In this document: piece by piece, positions 24,824 to 34,993 of the stretch
Layout of the letters: the number at the start of each line of letters is the position of its first letter
Numbering within the stretch: position 1 is the first letter of the stretch
The notes under the pieces: model-generated
What the model was told of the DNA's origin: nothing
Databases searched by the model: none
Seen by the model: the letters and a program-made list of their open reading frames with translations, nothing else
Source of the DNA: Microbacterium proteolyticum
GTDB lineage: Bacteria; Actinomycetota; Actinomycetes; Actinomycetales; Microbacteriaceae
Assembly: GCF_029639405.1 (NCBI RefSeq)
Contig: NZ_CP121274.1
Coordinates: 3,596,001-3,660,000 of the forward strand
Reading direction: 5' to 3'
DNA: 64,000 nt
Made by a program: the position numbers and the translations under genes

Positions 24824-25516
24824 ATGACCGACGACATCGGCAGCAGGCTGCGCGACGCGCGGCTGCAGCGCGGCATGAGCCTGCGCAGCGTCGCCAGCTC
24901 GCTGGGCGTCTCGGCGAGCCTGATCTCGCAGGTCGAGACGGGCAAGACGCAGCCCTCGGTCTCGACCCTCTACGCGATGGTCACGCACCTCGGCATCTCG
25001 ATCGATGAGCTGCTCGGCGTCTCCCCCACGCCGCCGGCCGGTACCGCCGCTCCCGCGCCCGAGCCCCTTCCCGCGGATCTCACGGTGCAGCGCGCCGCCG
25101 ACAACGCCGTCCTCGACATGGAGAACGGCGTGCGGTGGGAGCGCCTGGCCGCGGGCGTCGGCCCGGCCGACTCGCTGCTGGTCACATACCAGCCGGGGGC
25201 GTCCAGCTCCATCGAGGGCAAGATGATGCGCCACGCGGGGGTCGAGTACGCCTACCTCCTCGAGGGCGAACTGACACTCCGCCTCGAGTTCGACACCTTC
25301 ACGCTCCGCGCGGGCGACAGTCTGCACTTCGACTCCGTGCGTCCGCACCTCTACGTCAATCAGAGCAACGCGATCGCGCGCGGCATCTGGTTCGTGGTCG
25401 GGCGCCGCGAGCAGAACCAGGCCATGCCGTCGGCCGGGCAGCAGTTCAGCGCCCCGCGCGAAACGATCGGGTCAGCGGTCGACGTCCTCCGGGCGATGGA
25501 CGACCTCGACCGCTGA
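24824..25516 (+). CDS. XRE-family regulator with C-terminal cupin sensor
   Basis: A 230-residue regulator. Residues 5-60 form the helix-turn-helix (LRDARLQRGMSLRSVASSL, then SASLISQVETGKTQPSVSTL). A Pro-Ala linker leads to a cupin barrel (about 110-190: EYAYLLEGELTLRLE, then LRAGDSLHFDSVRPHLYVN). Such HTH-cupin proteins sense small metabolites and control amino-acid, amine or purine catabolism. ATG at 24824 is preferred over an upstream in-frame GTG because GAGGAGG lies eight bases before it. It is a candidate activator or repressor of the amidohydrolase units on both sides; the perfect palindrome 80 bp upstream may be its autoregulatory site. Confidence 0.85.
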   Translation: MTDDIGSRLRDARLQRGMSLRSVASSLGVSASLISQVETGKTQPSVSTLYAMVTHLGISIDELLGVSPTPPAGTAAPAPEPLPADLTVQRAADNAVLDMENGVRWERLAAGVGPADSLLVTYQPGASSSIEGKMMRHAGVEYAYLLEGELTLRLEFDTFTLRAGDSLHFDSVRPHLYVNQSNAIARGIWFVVGRREQNQAMPSAGQQFSAPRETIGSAVDVLRAMDDLDR

Positions 25517-25538
25517 CCGCGCTGTTCGGCGGTCGGTG

Positions 25539-26603
25539 TCACACCCTCGCGGGCGCGACACCGTGCCGCGCCACTCGACGCCGCGAGGCCGTGGGGTCGA
25601 TCACCGTCTTGATCTGACGGGAGCCGCCCCGGGTGAGCGGCTCCAGCGCCCCGTCGGCGACCTCGTCCAGGGGCAGCACTTCGTCGGCGACGTCGGTCCA
25701 GTCGGGACGGCCGGCCAGCAGCTCCACCGCACGGGGCAGGTCGACGCCGATCGCGTGGGCGACGGTCCCGACGATCGTGTACTCGCGCAGCGTCCATGCC
25801 CCCAGGGGAATCGGGACGTCCTCGCGCTGGATGCCGACGGGCACGAGCACCGCGCCCGGCAGTGCCGCGGCGACGACCTCGTCCCACCCGGCGCGCGATC
25901 CGCTCACCTCGAACAGCACGTCGGCCTCACGGCCGGCGGCGGTGAGGCCGTCCGCGACGGACTGCTCCCCCGCGAGCAGCGTGCGCTCGGCGCCGAGATC
26001 GCGGGCGAGGGTGAGACGCGCCTCCGACCGGTCGACGGCGAGCACGCGTGCGCCGACGGCCGCGGCGGCGTATGTGATGAACGCGCCGATCCCCCCGATC
26101 CCGAGGACGACGGCATCCTGCCCCGCCGACAGACCGCTGCGGGATACCGCGTGCACGGCGATGGCCATTGGCTGCGCGAGGGCGAGAGTGTCGGATGCCA
26201 GGCCCCACGCCGTGACGTCGAGCAGGGTCGCGGCGGGCACGCGGACGAACTCCGCGAGCCCGCCGTCGATCTGCAGCCCCGCCGTCCGGTAGCGGCGGCA
26301 CAGGTTCGTGCGCCCGGCGCGGCACGGCTTGCACTCGCCGCACGAGATGCCCGCCCCGGAGACGACCTGAGCGCCCAGCGGCAGGTCGACGCCTGCGCCC
26401 ACCGCCTCGACCGTGCCGGTGAACTCGTGGCCGAGCACCACCGGCAGGTGCGTGAGGACCGGACCGCGGGAGTACTCCGTCGCATCCGATCCGCACACGC
26501 CGCACCCGGTCACGCGCACGAGCGCCTCGCCGGGGCCCGGCACCGGAACGGGGCGATCCTCGATCCGCAGGTCGCCGGCGCTGTAGAGGACGGCGGCGCG
26601 CAT
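25539..26603 (-). CDS. Zinc-dependent medium-chain alcohol dehydrogenase
   Basis: A 354-residue MDR protein. The catalytic zinc site is formed by GCGVCGSD and GHEFTG; the structural zinc lobe has four Cys (SCGECKPCRAGRTNLC). The NAD-binding motif is GIGGIGAFITYAAAA. It resembles threonine/sorbitol/butanediol dehydrogenases. Its start is uncertain: ATG at 26603, or GTG at 26612 that would overlap the Dabb stop as GTGA. It is the last gene of the unit amidohydrolase 3-Dabb-ADH and is convergent with the XRE-cupin gene, with 22 bp between stops. It probably oxidises an alcohol intermediate of the pathway. Confidence 0.85.
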   Translation of the reverse strand: MRAAVLYSAGDLRIEDRPVPVPGPGEALVRVTGCGVCGSDATEYSRGPVLTHLPVVLGHEFTGTVEAVGAGVDLPLGAQVVSGAGISCGECKPCRAGRTNLCRRYRTAGLQIDGGLAEFVRVPAATLLDVTAWGLASDTLALAQPMAIAVHAVSRSGLSAGQDAVVLGIGGIGAFITYAAAAVGARVLAVDRSEARLTLARDLGAERTLLAGEQSVADGLTAAGREADVLFEVSGSRAGWDEVVAAALPGAVLVPVGIQREDVPIPLGAWTLREYTIVGTVAHAIGVDLPRAVELLAGRPDWTDVADEVLPLDEVADGALEPLTRGGSRQIKTVIDPTASRRRVARHGVAPARV

Positions 26604-26608
26604 GTGCG

Positions 26609-26920
26609 TCACAGAGCGGTCCCGTCTGGGACCTCGAGCTGCACGGCCTGGCGCGACTCGATCATCCGCGCGAGGTGCGCCTCGTACACCGCGGCGTGCG
26701 CCGGCGAATCGAGGTACGCGGCGAGCGCCTGCTCGTCCGCGACGAGCGCCACCACGGCGTAATCCGCGGGGCTCGGGCGCAGTCGCAGGTTCACGCCGCA
26801 GCGGTATCCGCTGAGCATGGGGAGCGCCCCGGCCATCTCTTCGAGTGCCCCGGTCAGTGCCTCCACCTCCTCGGGGCCGACTTCGGGTCTCCAGGTGAAC
26901 AGTGCGGCGTGCAGGATCAT
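26609..26920 (-). CDS. Dabb-family (stress-responsive alpha/beta barrel) protein
   Basis: A 103-residue single-domain protein with the dimeric alpha-beta-barrel pattern: LHAALFTWRPEVGPEEVEAL, a central GVNLRLRPSPADYAVVALVA and YLDSPAHAAVYEAH, whose PxHxxY-like segment is conserved in the family. Members include polyketide cyclases and small lyases or isomerases as well as proteins of unknown role. It sits 9 bp after amidohydrolase 3 and just ahead of the Zn-dehydrogenase, so a catalytic or stabilising role in the same pathway is likely. Confidence 0.8.
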   Translation of the reverse strand: MILHAALFTWRPEVGPEEVEALTGALEEMAGALPMLSGYRCGVNLRLRPSPADYAVVALVADEQALAAYLDSPAHAAVYEAHLARMIESRQAVQLEVPDGTAL

Positions 26921-26929
26921 GCGGTCCTC

Positions 26930-28396
26930 TCAGTCGTTGGCGCGGGCGACGACGTGCGCGTCCCCGTCGGTGTAGCGGTACGGGTTCTCGATCTCCTCGT
27001 CGACGGGGATCTCGGGGTGCATGCCCTCCGCCCACGCCTGCTCCCCCAGCTTCGACCGCACGTACTCGACCGACGCCGCCACCTTGTCGCGGACGGGCGC
27101 GAGCGGCAGGCCGATGCGCTTCCCCTGGTACTTCACGACCTTGCCGTCGACGACGACGGTGTGCACGTCGGCCGTCCCGGCCTGGTAGACCACGTGGGCA
27201 TAGGGGTGCAGGATCGGGGTCATCGCCGGGGACTCATCGTTCTTGATGAGCACGATGTCGGCGCGCTTTCCCGGGGTCAGCGATCCGATGCGGTCCTCCA
27301 GACCGATCGAGCGGGCGCCGCCGACGGTGGCCATGCGCAGCACGTCCTCCGCGCGCAGGCGGTTCGCGACGATCGTCTCGCCGCGCGCGTGCGCCTCGAG
27401 GTGGTCGCGTGACCGGTCGGCGCTGAGGGTCGCGCGCATGGCCGAGAAGAAGTCGGCGCTCCACCAGACGCTGGTGTCCATCGACAGGGATGCCGGGATG
27501 CCGTGCTTGCGGATCGCCCACGTCGAGGGATAGCCCTGGCCGGCGCTCTGCTCCGACTCGGTGGCGACCGAGACGGTGCCGCCGGTGGCCGCGATCTTCT
27601 GGTAGCTCTGCTCGTTGAGCGACGCGGAGTGGACGTAGCAGATCTCCGGCGTCATGAACCCGGCGTCGTACATCTGGGTGATGGCGGTGTCGGTCGTGGC
27701 GCCCCAGACTCCCGCGTGCGTCGTGACGCGCAGACCCAGCTCGCGCGCCGCCTCGAACGCGCCGCGCTCGGGGAAGTCGGAGGCGCCCGGCACGTCGAAC
27801 GCCAGCTGCAGCGTCAGCATGTCGTCGTGCGAGGAGAAGTTCTTCGACACGAAGTCGCGGAACTCCGGGGCGTTGGCCCACTCCCACGGGGCTCCGAGGT
27901 AGTTGCCGTACCCGAGCACGAAGCGGCCCGGGATCTCGCGCAGCGCCTGCAGCGCCGCTTCCCCGTACTCGGGGGTCCGGAGGCCGTGCGACCAGTCCAA
28001 CGTCGTCGTGACGCCCGTGTCGACGGACTCGAGCGCGCTGAGGAGGTTGCCGGCGTACACGTCCTCGGGACGGAACACCTCGCCCCAGTTCAGGTAGTAG
28101 AAGACGAAGTACTGGCTGAGCGCCCAGTCGCCGCCGTACCCTCGCAGCGCCGACTGCCACATGTGGCGGTGGGTGTCGATGAAGCCGGGGGTCACGATGC
28201 CCCCGGATGCGTCGATCTCGAGCGTGCCCTCCGGCACCTCGAGACGGTGCCCGACCGCGGCGATGTCGCGGCCGATCACGAGGACGTCGGCGTCGTCCAG
28301 AACGCCCTGCTCATCCATGGTGATGACGGTGGCGTTGCGGAAGACGAACGGGCGGTCAGCCGAGAACTGCTCGGCGGCGGGTGTGCTTTCGGTCAT
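26930..28396 (-). CDS. Amidohydrolase 3, TRZ/ATZ (SsnA-like) family
   Basis: A 488-residue paralogue of amidohydrolases 1 and 2 with metal ligands in IDTHRHMWQS (H76, H78), TTHAGVWG, YVHSASL and the Asp of SLSMDTS; the NGGD segment of the other two is replaced by VWWSADF, so its active-site pocket differs. C-terminal extension (SVEYVRSKLGEQAW...DAHVVARAND) is longer than in the paralogues. It heads a unit with Dabb and Zn-ADH and is divergent from the second ketopantoate-reductase-like gene. The three amidohydrolases could act on successive intermediates or on related substrates. Confidence 0.87.
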   Translation of the reverse strand: MTESTPAAEQFSADRPFVFRNATVITMDEQGVLDDADVLVIGRDIAAVGHRLEVPEGTLEIDASGGIVTPGFIDTHRHMWQSALRGYGGDWALSQYFVFYYLNWGEVFRPEDVYAGNLLSALESVDTGVTTTLDWSHGLRTPEYGEAALQALREIPGRFVLGYGNYLGAPWEWANAPEFRDFVSKNFSSHDDMLTLQLAFDVPGASDFPERGAFEAARELGLRVTTHAGVWGATTDTAITQMYDAGFMTPEICYVHSASLNEQSYQKIAATGGTVSVATESEQSAGQGYPSTWAIRKHGIPASLSMDTSVWWSADFFSAMRATLSADRSRDHLEAHARGETIVANRLRAEDVLRMATVGGARSIGLEDRIGSLTPGKRADIVLIKNDESPAMTPILHPYAHVVYQAGTADVHTVVVDGKVVKYQGKRIGLPLAPVRDKVAASVEYVRSKLGEQAWAEGMHPEIPVDEEIENPYRYTDGDAHVVARAND

Positions 28397-28416
28397 GGCC
28401 TTCTCCCCATCGAGAA

Positions 28417-28524
28417 TGTTCGTTCCTGGTTTACACTCTCCTCAGGGTCGAGGCAAGAGTGCGATTTTCGTTCAGCCCTTATACATGAACACGCGATCTC
28501 GCCTCCATCGCGTTCGCTGACACT
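28417..28524. promoter_or_regulatory. Divergent control region of amidohydrolase 3 and the second KPR-like gene
   Basis: This 144-bp intergenic region holds the cluster motifs TGTTCGTTCC (28417-28426), CGTTCAGCC (28469-28477) and CGTTCGCTGACACT (28511-28524), the last differing by one base from 11407-11420. A weak minus-strand promoter TTGCCT-N17-TAAACC and a plus-strand -10-like TATACA are visible. Confidence 0.5.
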
Positions 28525-28540
28525 CCAACGAGGGAGCGAC

Positions 28541-29545
28541 ATGTCCACTCCGTCCATCGCTGTGCTGGGCGCCGGCGCCAACGGGGCCTCGATCGGTGCC
28601 GACCTCATCGACGCGGGCCTCGATCCCGTACTGATCGAGCAGTGGCCCGCCCACGTCGAAGCCATGCGGCGCGACGGTCTGCGCATCGAGATGCCGTCGA
28701 GGACCCACCACGTGCATCCGCGCACGCTCCACCTCTGCGAGGTCGCGACCCTGCGCGAACCGTTCGATCTGGTCCTGCTGGTGACGAAGGCCTACGACGC
28801 CCGGTGGGCCGCCGCGCTCATCGAGCCCCACCTCGCCGCCGACGGCGCGATCGCCGCGGTCCAGAACGGCATGACGACCGATGCCGTGGCCGACGTCGTC
28901 GGCGCGCACCGGACGGTCGGCACCGTGATCGAGATCTCCTCCACCATGACCGACCCCGGCGTCGTGCACCGCCACGTCGACCCCGAGCGGTCCTGGTTCG
29001 CGGTGGATGCCACGGCGCCGCGCGGGCACGACGTGGCCGATGTCCTGTCGCACTCGGGAGAGGTCGCCCGCGTGGACGACATCGCCTCCGCCAAGTGGAT
29101 GAAGCTCGTCAGCAACGCCTCGGTGCTCGTGCCCACGGCGGCACTGGGCCTTCCCATGGTCGACGCGATCGAGGTGCCCGGGATGCGCGATCTCATGCTC
29201 GAGGCCGGACGCGAAGCGCTCCGCGTCGCCGGCGACCACCGCGTCCTCCCGATCTTCGGGCTGACGCCTGAGTCGATCGCGAGTTCGCCCGACGTCGTCG
29301 AGACCATGCTCGACGCGCTCTACACGCGCTTCACCGTGCCGGGCGCGACGACCACCGTGCTCCAGGACTGGCGGAAGGGCCGCCACAGCGAGGTCGACGA
29401 CATCAACGGCGCCGTCGTCGCCGCCGGCCGGAGACTCGGCATCCCCACCCCCGTCAACGACGCGATCGTCGAGGTGGGCCACGCCGTCGAGCGCGGAGAG
29501 ATCGAGCCCGCCCTGACCGCGCTGCAGCTCCTGCAGCGCGGCTGA
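28541..29545 (+). CDS. Ketopantoate-reductase-family protein 2 (PanE/ApbA fold)
   Basis: A 334-residue paralogue of the protein at 23664-24704. Shared blocks include IAVLGAGANGASIGADL, IEQWPAHVEAM, LHLCEVATLREPFD, KAYDARW, SAKWMKLVSNAS and KGRHSEVDDINGA. The conserved Lys and the substrate-binding Glu/Asn positions of PanE are kept. ATG at 28541 follows GAGGGAG. It is divergent from amidohydrolase 3, repeating the amidohydrolase-reductase arrangement found 5 kb away. It converges with rlmB with only 4 bp between the stops. Confidence 0.85.
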   Translation: MSTPSIAVLGAGANGASIGADLIDAGLDPVLIEQWPAHVEAMRRDGLRIEMPSRTHHVHPRTLHLCEVATLREPFDLVLLVTKAYDARWAAALIEPHLAADGAIAAVQNGMTTDAVADVVGAHRTVGTVIEISSTMTDPGVVHRHVDPERSWFAVDATAPRGHDVADVLSHSGEVARVDDIASAKWMKLVSNASVLVPTAALGLPMVDAIEVPGMRDLMLEAGREALRVAGDHRVLPIFGLTPESIASSPDVVETMLDALYTRFTVPGATTTVLQDWRKGRHSEVDDINGAVVAAGRRLGIPTPVNDAIVEVGHAVERGEIEPALTALQLLQRG

Positions 29546-29549
29546 GGGG

Positions 29550-30540
29550 TCAGTCGGCGTTACGCAGCGTGGACACCTGGTACAGGGCGACGGATGCCGC
29601 AATACCGGCGTTGAGCGACTCGGTCGCCGCCGAGATCGGGATCGACACCACCTGATCGCACGTCTCGGTCACCAGGCGCGACAGGCCCTTGCCCTCGGAT
29701 CCGACGACGATCACGACGGGGCGGTCGGCGAGCTGGAGGTCGGGCAGAGCGACGTCGCCGTCGCCGGCGAGACCGAGGATGAAGACGCCCTGCTTCTTGA
29801 ACTCCTTCAGCGTCGCGGTGAGGTTCGCTGCGAGCGCGACCGGCACGCGCGCGGCCGCGCCGGCGCTCGTCTTCCACGCCGCGGAGTTCACGCTCGCCGA
29901 GCGGCGCTGCGGCAGGACGAGGCCCTGACCGCCGAACGCCGCGGTCGAGCGGATGATGGCACCGAGGTTGCGCGGGTCGGTCACGCCGTCGAGGGCGACC
30001 AGGAGCGGGAGCTCACCGCGGTCGATGATCTTCTCGAGCAGGTCCTGCGGGTGGGCGTACTCGTACGGCGGCACCTTCAGCGCCACGCCCTGGTGCACGC
30101 CGTCGAAACCGGCCATGCGGTCGAGCTCGGGGCGGGTCACCTCGAGCACCGGGATGCCGCGGTTCGTCGCGATCGACAGCATCTCCTTCACGCGGTCGTC
30201 CATCTCCACGCGCTGCGCGATGTAGAACGCGGTGGCGGGGATCTTCGCGCGCAGTGCTTCGAGCACCGAGTTGCGCCCGGTGACCGTTTCGGTGTCGTCG
30301 CTCTGCTTGGCGCGGGGGCGACCCTGCGACGAGCCCACCGGGCGCACGCCGGGCTTGCCCTTGCCGCCGGCGGCGGCGTAGCGCTCCTGGGCGGCCTTGC
30401 GCTTCCCGGCGACGTGCCAGGCGCGGTCCTCGGCCTTGGGCGTGGGGCCCTTGCCCTCGAGCGCCTTGCGCGAGTGTCCGCCGGTGCCCTTGAGCGGGCC
30501 CTTCTTCTTGCCGGGGTTACGGGCTCCCGGACGTCCAGGC

Positions 30541-30548
<8 letters not shown>
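29550..30548 (-). CDS. rlmB: 23S rRNA (guanosine-2251-2'-O)-methyltransferase RlmB
   Basis: A 332-residue SpoU-family enzyme that methylates the ribose of a conserved 23S rRNA guanosine. The N-terminal 85 residues are a basic Lys/Gly-rich extension common in actinobacterial RlmB. Then come the substrate-binding domain ([19 protein letters not shown]) and the knotted SpoU domain with motifs 1-3: [36 protein letters not shown] and [24 protein letters not shown]. The ATG at 30548 overlaps the cysS 3' end by 8 bp, so the two are co-expressed, the usual actinomycete arrangement. Confidence 0.93.
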
Positions 30549-31932
<1,384 letters not shown>

Positions 31933-31938
31933 CGCACA

Positions 31939-31944
31939 AGCCTA
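31939..31944 (-). promoter_or_regulatory. -10 element of a leaderless promoter for cysS
   Basis: TAGGCT on the minus strand, followed by six bases and the GTG start codon. Confidence 0.6.
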
Positions 31945-31988
31945 CCGGCCGCCCCTGGAGGCGACCCGTGCCCGAAACACGGCCGCGC

Positions 31989-31994
31989 TAGGGT
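31989..31994 (+). promoter_or_regulatory. -10 element of a leaderless promoter for the GNAT gene
   Basis: TAGGGT exactly six bases before the ATG at 32001; no Shine-Dalgarno sequence is present. Confidence 0.6.
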
Positions 31995-32000
31995 CGCTGC

Positions 32001-32462
32001 ATGCCGCTGGAGATCCGCCTCGATGACGTGTCCGTCGCCGACACCCGCGCGCTCGTGACCGCGCACGTGTCGGGCATGCTCGAGAACACCCCGCCGGAGA
32101 GCTGCCACGCCCTCGACGCCGACGCGCTCGTCGACAAGGGCGCCCTGCTGTGGTCCGCCCGGGTGGACGGGGAACTCGCGGGCATCGGCGCGCTGTCGCC
32201 GTTCGGCGCCGACGCCGGGGAGCTGAAGTCCATGCGCGTCACGGACCGTTTCCTCGGGAAAGGGATCGGCCGCGCGATCCTGCGGCACATCGTGGCCGAG
32301 GCGCGGGAGCGCGGCATCCGGAGCCTGTGGCTCGAGACGGGGAGCGGCGACGACTTCGCGGCGGCTCGGGGCCTCTACGCGAGCGAGGGATTCGTGGAGT
32401 GCGCGCCGTTCGGGTCGTATCGGCCCGACCCGCTGTCGACGTTCATGACTCGCGAGATCTAG
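32001..32462 (+). CDS. GNAT-family N-acetyltransferase
   Basis: A 153-residue acetyl-CoA-dependent acetyltransferase. The acetyl-CoA pyrophosphate loop is in [16 protein letters not shown], preceded by the beta-4 strand AGELKSMRV and followed by [23 protein letters not shown], a pattern typical of the family. It probably acetylates a small molecule; the substrate cannot be predicted. The transcript is leaderless (TAGGGT six bases before the ATG). It is convergent with ispDF and the stop codons overlap by 3-4 bp. Confidence 0.88.
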   Translation: MPLEIRLDDVSVADTRALVTAHVSGMLENTPPESCHALDADALVDKGALLWSARVDGELAGIGALSPFGADAGELKSMRVTDRFLGKGIGRAILRHIVAEARERGIRSLWLETGSGDDFAAARGLYASEGFVECAPFGSYRPDPLSTFMTREI

Positions 32463-33676
32463 ACCGGGAGCACGAGCGCCGTCGCGAACGCGGCGACGCC
32501 CTCGGTGCGGCCCGTGAATCCGAGGCCGTCGGTCGTCGTCGCGCTCACCGAGACGGGCGCGCCCCCGAGTGCGGCGGACAACGCGCGCTCCGCCTCGGCG
32601 CGGCGCCCCGCGAAGCGCGGACGGTTGGCCTGCACCTGGACCGACACGTTGCCGATGCGCCAGCCCGCCTCTGCGAGGAGATTCCGCGTGTGCGCGAGGA
32701 AAGCCTCGGCGTGCGCTCCGGCGAACTCCGGACGATCGACGCCGAAGTGCGTGCCGATGTCGCCGAGGCCCGCGGCGGCCAGCAGAGCATCGACGATCGC
32801 GTGCGCCACGGCGTCGCCGTCCGAGTGACCCGAAAGGGCCTGCTCTCCCGGCCATTCCAGACCCGCGAGCCACAGCGTGCCGTCACCGCCGTAGCCGTGC
32901 ACGTCGGTGCCGATCCCGACGCGCGGCGCACCCGCCGCCGGAGCGGTCGGGGCGGGAGCGGACGGGGCGAGGGCCGGCGCGGCGTCGGCGAGCAGGGCCC
33001 GCGCACGGTCGAGGTCGGGGCCGGTCGTGATCTTGAACGACGCCGCGTCTCCGGCCACCGTGATCACGGGGTGACCCGCGGCGGCGACCAGCGCCGCGTC
33101 GTCGGTGTGGTCGGCGTCGGCGGAGCGGAGAGCCTCCTCCAGGATGCCGCGGCGGAAGCCCTGCGGCGTCTGCGCGGCGGCGAGCTCCGACCGATCCACG
33201 GCCGCGACGATCGCGCCCTCGGCATCCACGCGTTTGATGGTGTCGACGACGGGCACCGCGGGGATCACGGCGTCCGCCCCGGCGTCAAGTGCCGCGACGA
33301 CCCGCTCGAACACCGCCGGCGGGGTGAGGGCGCGCGCCGCGTCGTGCACGAGCACGGTGTCGACGTCGGCCCGGAGCGCGGCGAGCCCCGCCGCGACCGA
33401 AGACTGACGCGTCGCTCCGCCGGAGACGACCGACACGAGATCCCGGCGATCACCCGCGACCGCATGCGCGTCGGTCAGCGCGGCGCCCTCGAATCCCGAG
33501 GGGACCACGACGACCACCTGCGCACGCGGCGCGGCAAAGACGCCGCTCAGAGAGTGACGAAGGATCGTGTGCTCGTCGAGGCCGACGAACGCCTTCGGGG
33601 CGCCCCCGTTCAAACGGGTGCCGGAGCCGGCGGCGACGACGATGACGGCCAGACGCGGGACGGGTGCGGGGATCAC
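32459..33676 (-). CDS. ispDF: Bifunctional IspD-IspF (MEP cytidylyltransferase / MEcPP synthase)
   Basis: A 405-residue fusion of two MEP-pathway enzymes. Residues 1 to about 225 are IspD, with the CTP-binding [18 protein letters not shown] and VHDAARAL. An Ala-Pro linker (about 226-245) joins IspF, with metal-binding GTDVHGYGG and [18 protein letters not shown] and the C-terminal [14 protein letters not shown]. It catalyses two non-consecutive steps of isoprenoid precursor synthesis; IspE is encoded elsewhere. The GTG start is leaderless, with TAGCGT six bases upstream. carD lies upstream in the same direction 41 bp away, as in many actinobacteria. Confidence 0.95.
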   Translation of the reverse strand: MIPAPVPRLAVIVVAAGSGTRLNGGAPKAFVGLDEHTILRHSLSGVFAAPRAQVVVVVPSGFEGAALTDAHAVAGDRRDLVSVVSGGATRQSSVAAGLAALRADVDTVLVHDAARALTPPAVFERVVAALDAGADAVIPAVPVVDTIKRVDAEGAIVAAVDRSELAAAQTPQGFRRGILEEALRSADADHTDDAALVAAAGHPVITVAGDAASFKITTGPDLDRARALLADAAPALAPSAPAPTAPAAGAPRVGIGTDVHGYGGDGTLWLAGLEWPGEQALSGHSDGDAVAHAIVDALLAAAGLGDIGTHFGVDRPEFAGAHAEAFLAHTRNLLAEAGWRIGNVSVQVQANRPRFAGRRAEAERALSAALGGAPVSVSATTTDGLGFTGRTEGVAAFATALVLPV

Positions 33677-33682
33677 CCGACC

Positions 33683-33688
33683 ACGCTA
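33683..33688 (-). promoter_or_regulatory. -10 element of a leaderless promoter for ispDF
   Basis: TAGCGT on the minus strand, six bases before the GTG start, in the 41-bp gap after carD. Confidence 0.55.
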
Positions 33689-33717
33689 GCGCGGCCGTGC
33701 GGCGAAGCCGTGCGGCG

Positions 33718-34200
33718 TCAGGACGCGAGGACCTCGTCGAGGACGACGCTCGCGCGGTCCTCATCGGTCTTCTCGGCCAGAGCGAGCTCGGACACCAGGA
33801 TCTGGCGGGCCTTGGCCAGCATGCGCTTCTCACCGGCGGACAGGCCGCGGTCCTGATCGCGGCGCCACAGGTCGCGGACGACCTCGCTCACCTTGATGAC
33901 GTCACCCGAGGCGAGCTTCTCGAGGTTCGCCTTGTAGCGGCGCGACCAGTTGGTCGGCTCCTCGGTGAAGGGTGCGCGCAGCACCTCGAAGACGCGGTCG
34001 AGACCCTCTTTGCCGATCACGTCGCGCACGCCGACCAGGTCGACGTTGTCGGCGGGGACCTCGATGACGAGGTCGCCCTGCGTGACGTTGAGCTTCAGGT
34101 ATTTCTTCGTCTCGCCCTTGATGACGCGTTCCTTGACCTCGATGATCGTGGCCGCGCCATGGTGCGGGTAAACGACGGTCTCGCCAACCTCAAAAAGCAT
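33718..34200 (-). CDS. carD: CarD-family RNA-polymerase-binding transcriptional regulator
   Basis: A 160-residue protein. The N-terminal Tudor-like RNAP-interaction domain begins [19 protein letters not shown] and includes [18 protein letters not shown]; the C-terminal helical DNA-binding domain carries the conserved Trp in [22 protein letters not shown]. CarD stabilises the RNA-polymerase open complex at rRNA and other promoters. ATG at 34200 has AAAGGA upstream. It precedes ispDF, a conserved actinobacterial order. Confidence 0.95.
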   Translation of the reverse strand: MLFEVGETVVYPHHGAATIIEVKERVIKGETKKYLKLNVTQGDLVIEVPADNVDLVGVRDVIGKEGLDRVFEVLRAPFTEEPTNWSRRYKANLEKLASGDVIKVSEVVRDLWRRDQDRGLSAGEKRMLAKARQILVSELALAEKTDEDRASVVLDEVLAS

Positions 34201-34383
34201 GGAGTTATGTCCTTTCGGCAACATCCAGGATACCACAGGCCCCGATGCGCTAAGGTTCCGCCCCACCCCGCGACGACCCCTCTCCCGCGCGTGAGCCCCT
34301 CCGTGCGAGCGCCCACGGGAGCGGGCCGCGGTCGCCGACCCCGTAGGATGATCAGGATGCCGTCTGTCGTTCCGGGAGGATCC

Positions 34384-34935
34384 GTGAAAACGCGCCTGTT
34401 CGCGTCCCTGGCCGTGGGGGCCGCCGTCGTTCTCGGAACGACGGGATGCAATCTCATCGCCCCCCAGGCGACCACCATCGACTACTCCGCCTCCGACGGG
34501 GTCAATGTCCCCGAGTCCGGTCCGCTGAAGGTGCGCAACGCCCTCATCGTCACCGACGAAGAGGGTTCCGGTGGCAACCTCGTCGCGGCCATCGTGAACA
34601 GCACCACCGAGGCCCAGACCCTGCGGGTCGAGGTCGGCGAGGGCGGCAGCACCGTCCGTGCGTCGGTCCAGGTCCCGGCGAGCAGCACCGTGAGCCTCGG
34701 CGATCTCGCCAACGACGTCGCCCCCCTCGCCCTCGACGGTTTCGAGGGTGCGGCCGGGTCGACCGTCCCCGTCTACTTCCAGTCCGGCGACGGCCAGGGC
34801 GCGCTCATCGACGTGCCCGTCCTCGACGGCGCTCTGGAGTACCTCCGGACCCTCGCGCCGACCCCCACGCCGACGAGCATCCTCGTCCCGGCCACGACGC
34901 CCTCGGCCACCCCGTCGCCGACGCCGTCGTCCTGA
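34384..34935 (+). CDS. Small exported lipoprotein, function unknown
   Basis: A 183-residue protein with a lipoprotein signal peptide ([17 protein letters not shown], lipobox TTGC near residue 22), a beta-rich domain ([19 protein letters not shown], then [19 protein letters not shown]) and a Pro-Thr-Ser tail. The core resembles small actinobacterial lipoproteins with an immunoglobulin-like or copper-chaperone-like strand pattern, but no motif is decisive. Two starts are possible: GTG at 34384 behind GGGAGGA, or ATG at 34357, seven bases after a TAGGAT -10 element (34344-34349), which would be leaderless. It converges with the RegX3-like gene at a very strong terminator. Confidence 0.7.
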   Translation: MKTRLFASLAVGAAVVLGTTGCNLIAPQATTIDYSASDGVNVPESGPLKVRNALIVTDEEGSGGNLVAAIVNSTTEAQTLRVEVGEGGSTVRASVQVPASSTVSLGDLANDVAPLALDGFEGAAGSTVPVYFQSGDGQGALIDVPVLDGALEYLRTLAPTPTPTSILVPATTPSATPSPTPSS

Positions 34936-34939
34936 TCGC

Positions 34940-34983
34940 AACGACGAAGGCGCCGACGGTGATCCGTCGGCGCCTTCGTCGTT
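34940..34983. terminator. Bidirectional terminator, perfect 20-bp stem
   Basis: A perfect 20-bp inverted repeat (34940-34959 with 34964-34983, beginning AACGACGAAGGCGCCGACGG) and a TGAT loop. Flanking A and T runs are minimal (AACGACGAA/TTCGTCGTT). It lies between the convergent lipoprotein and response-regulator stops. Confidence 0.85.
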
Positions 34984-34993
34984 CCCGCGGCTG

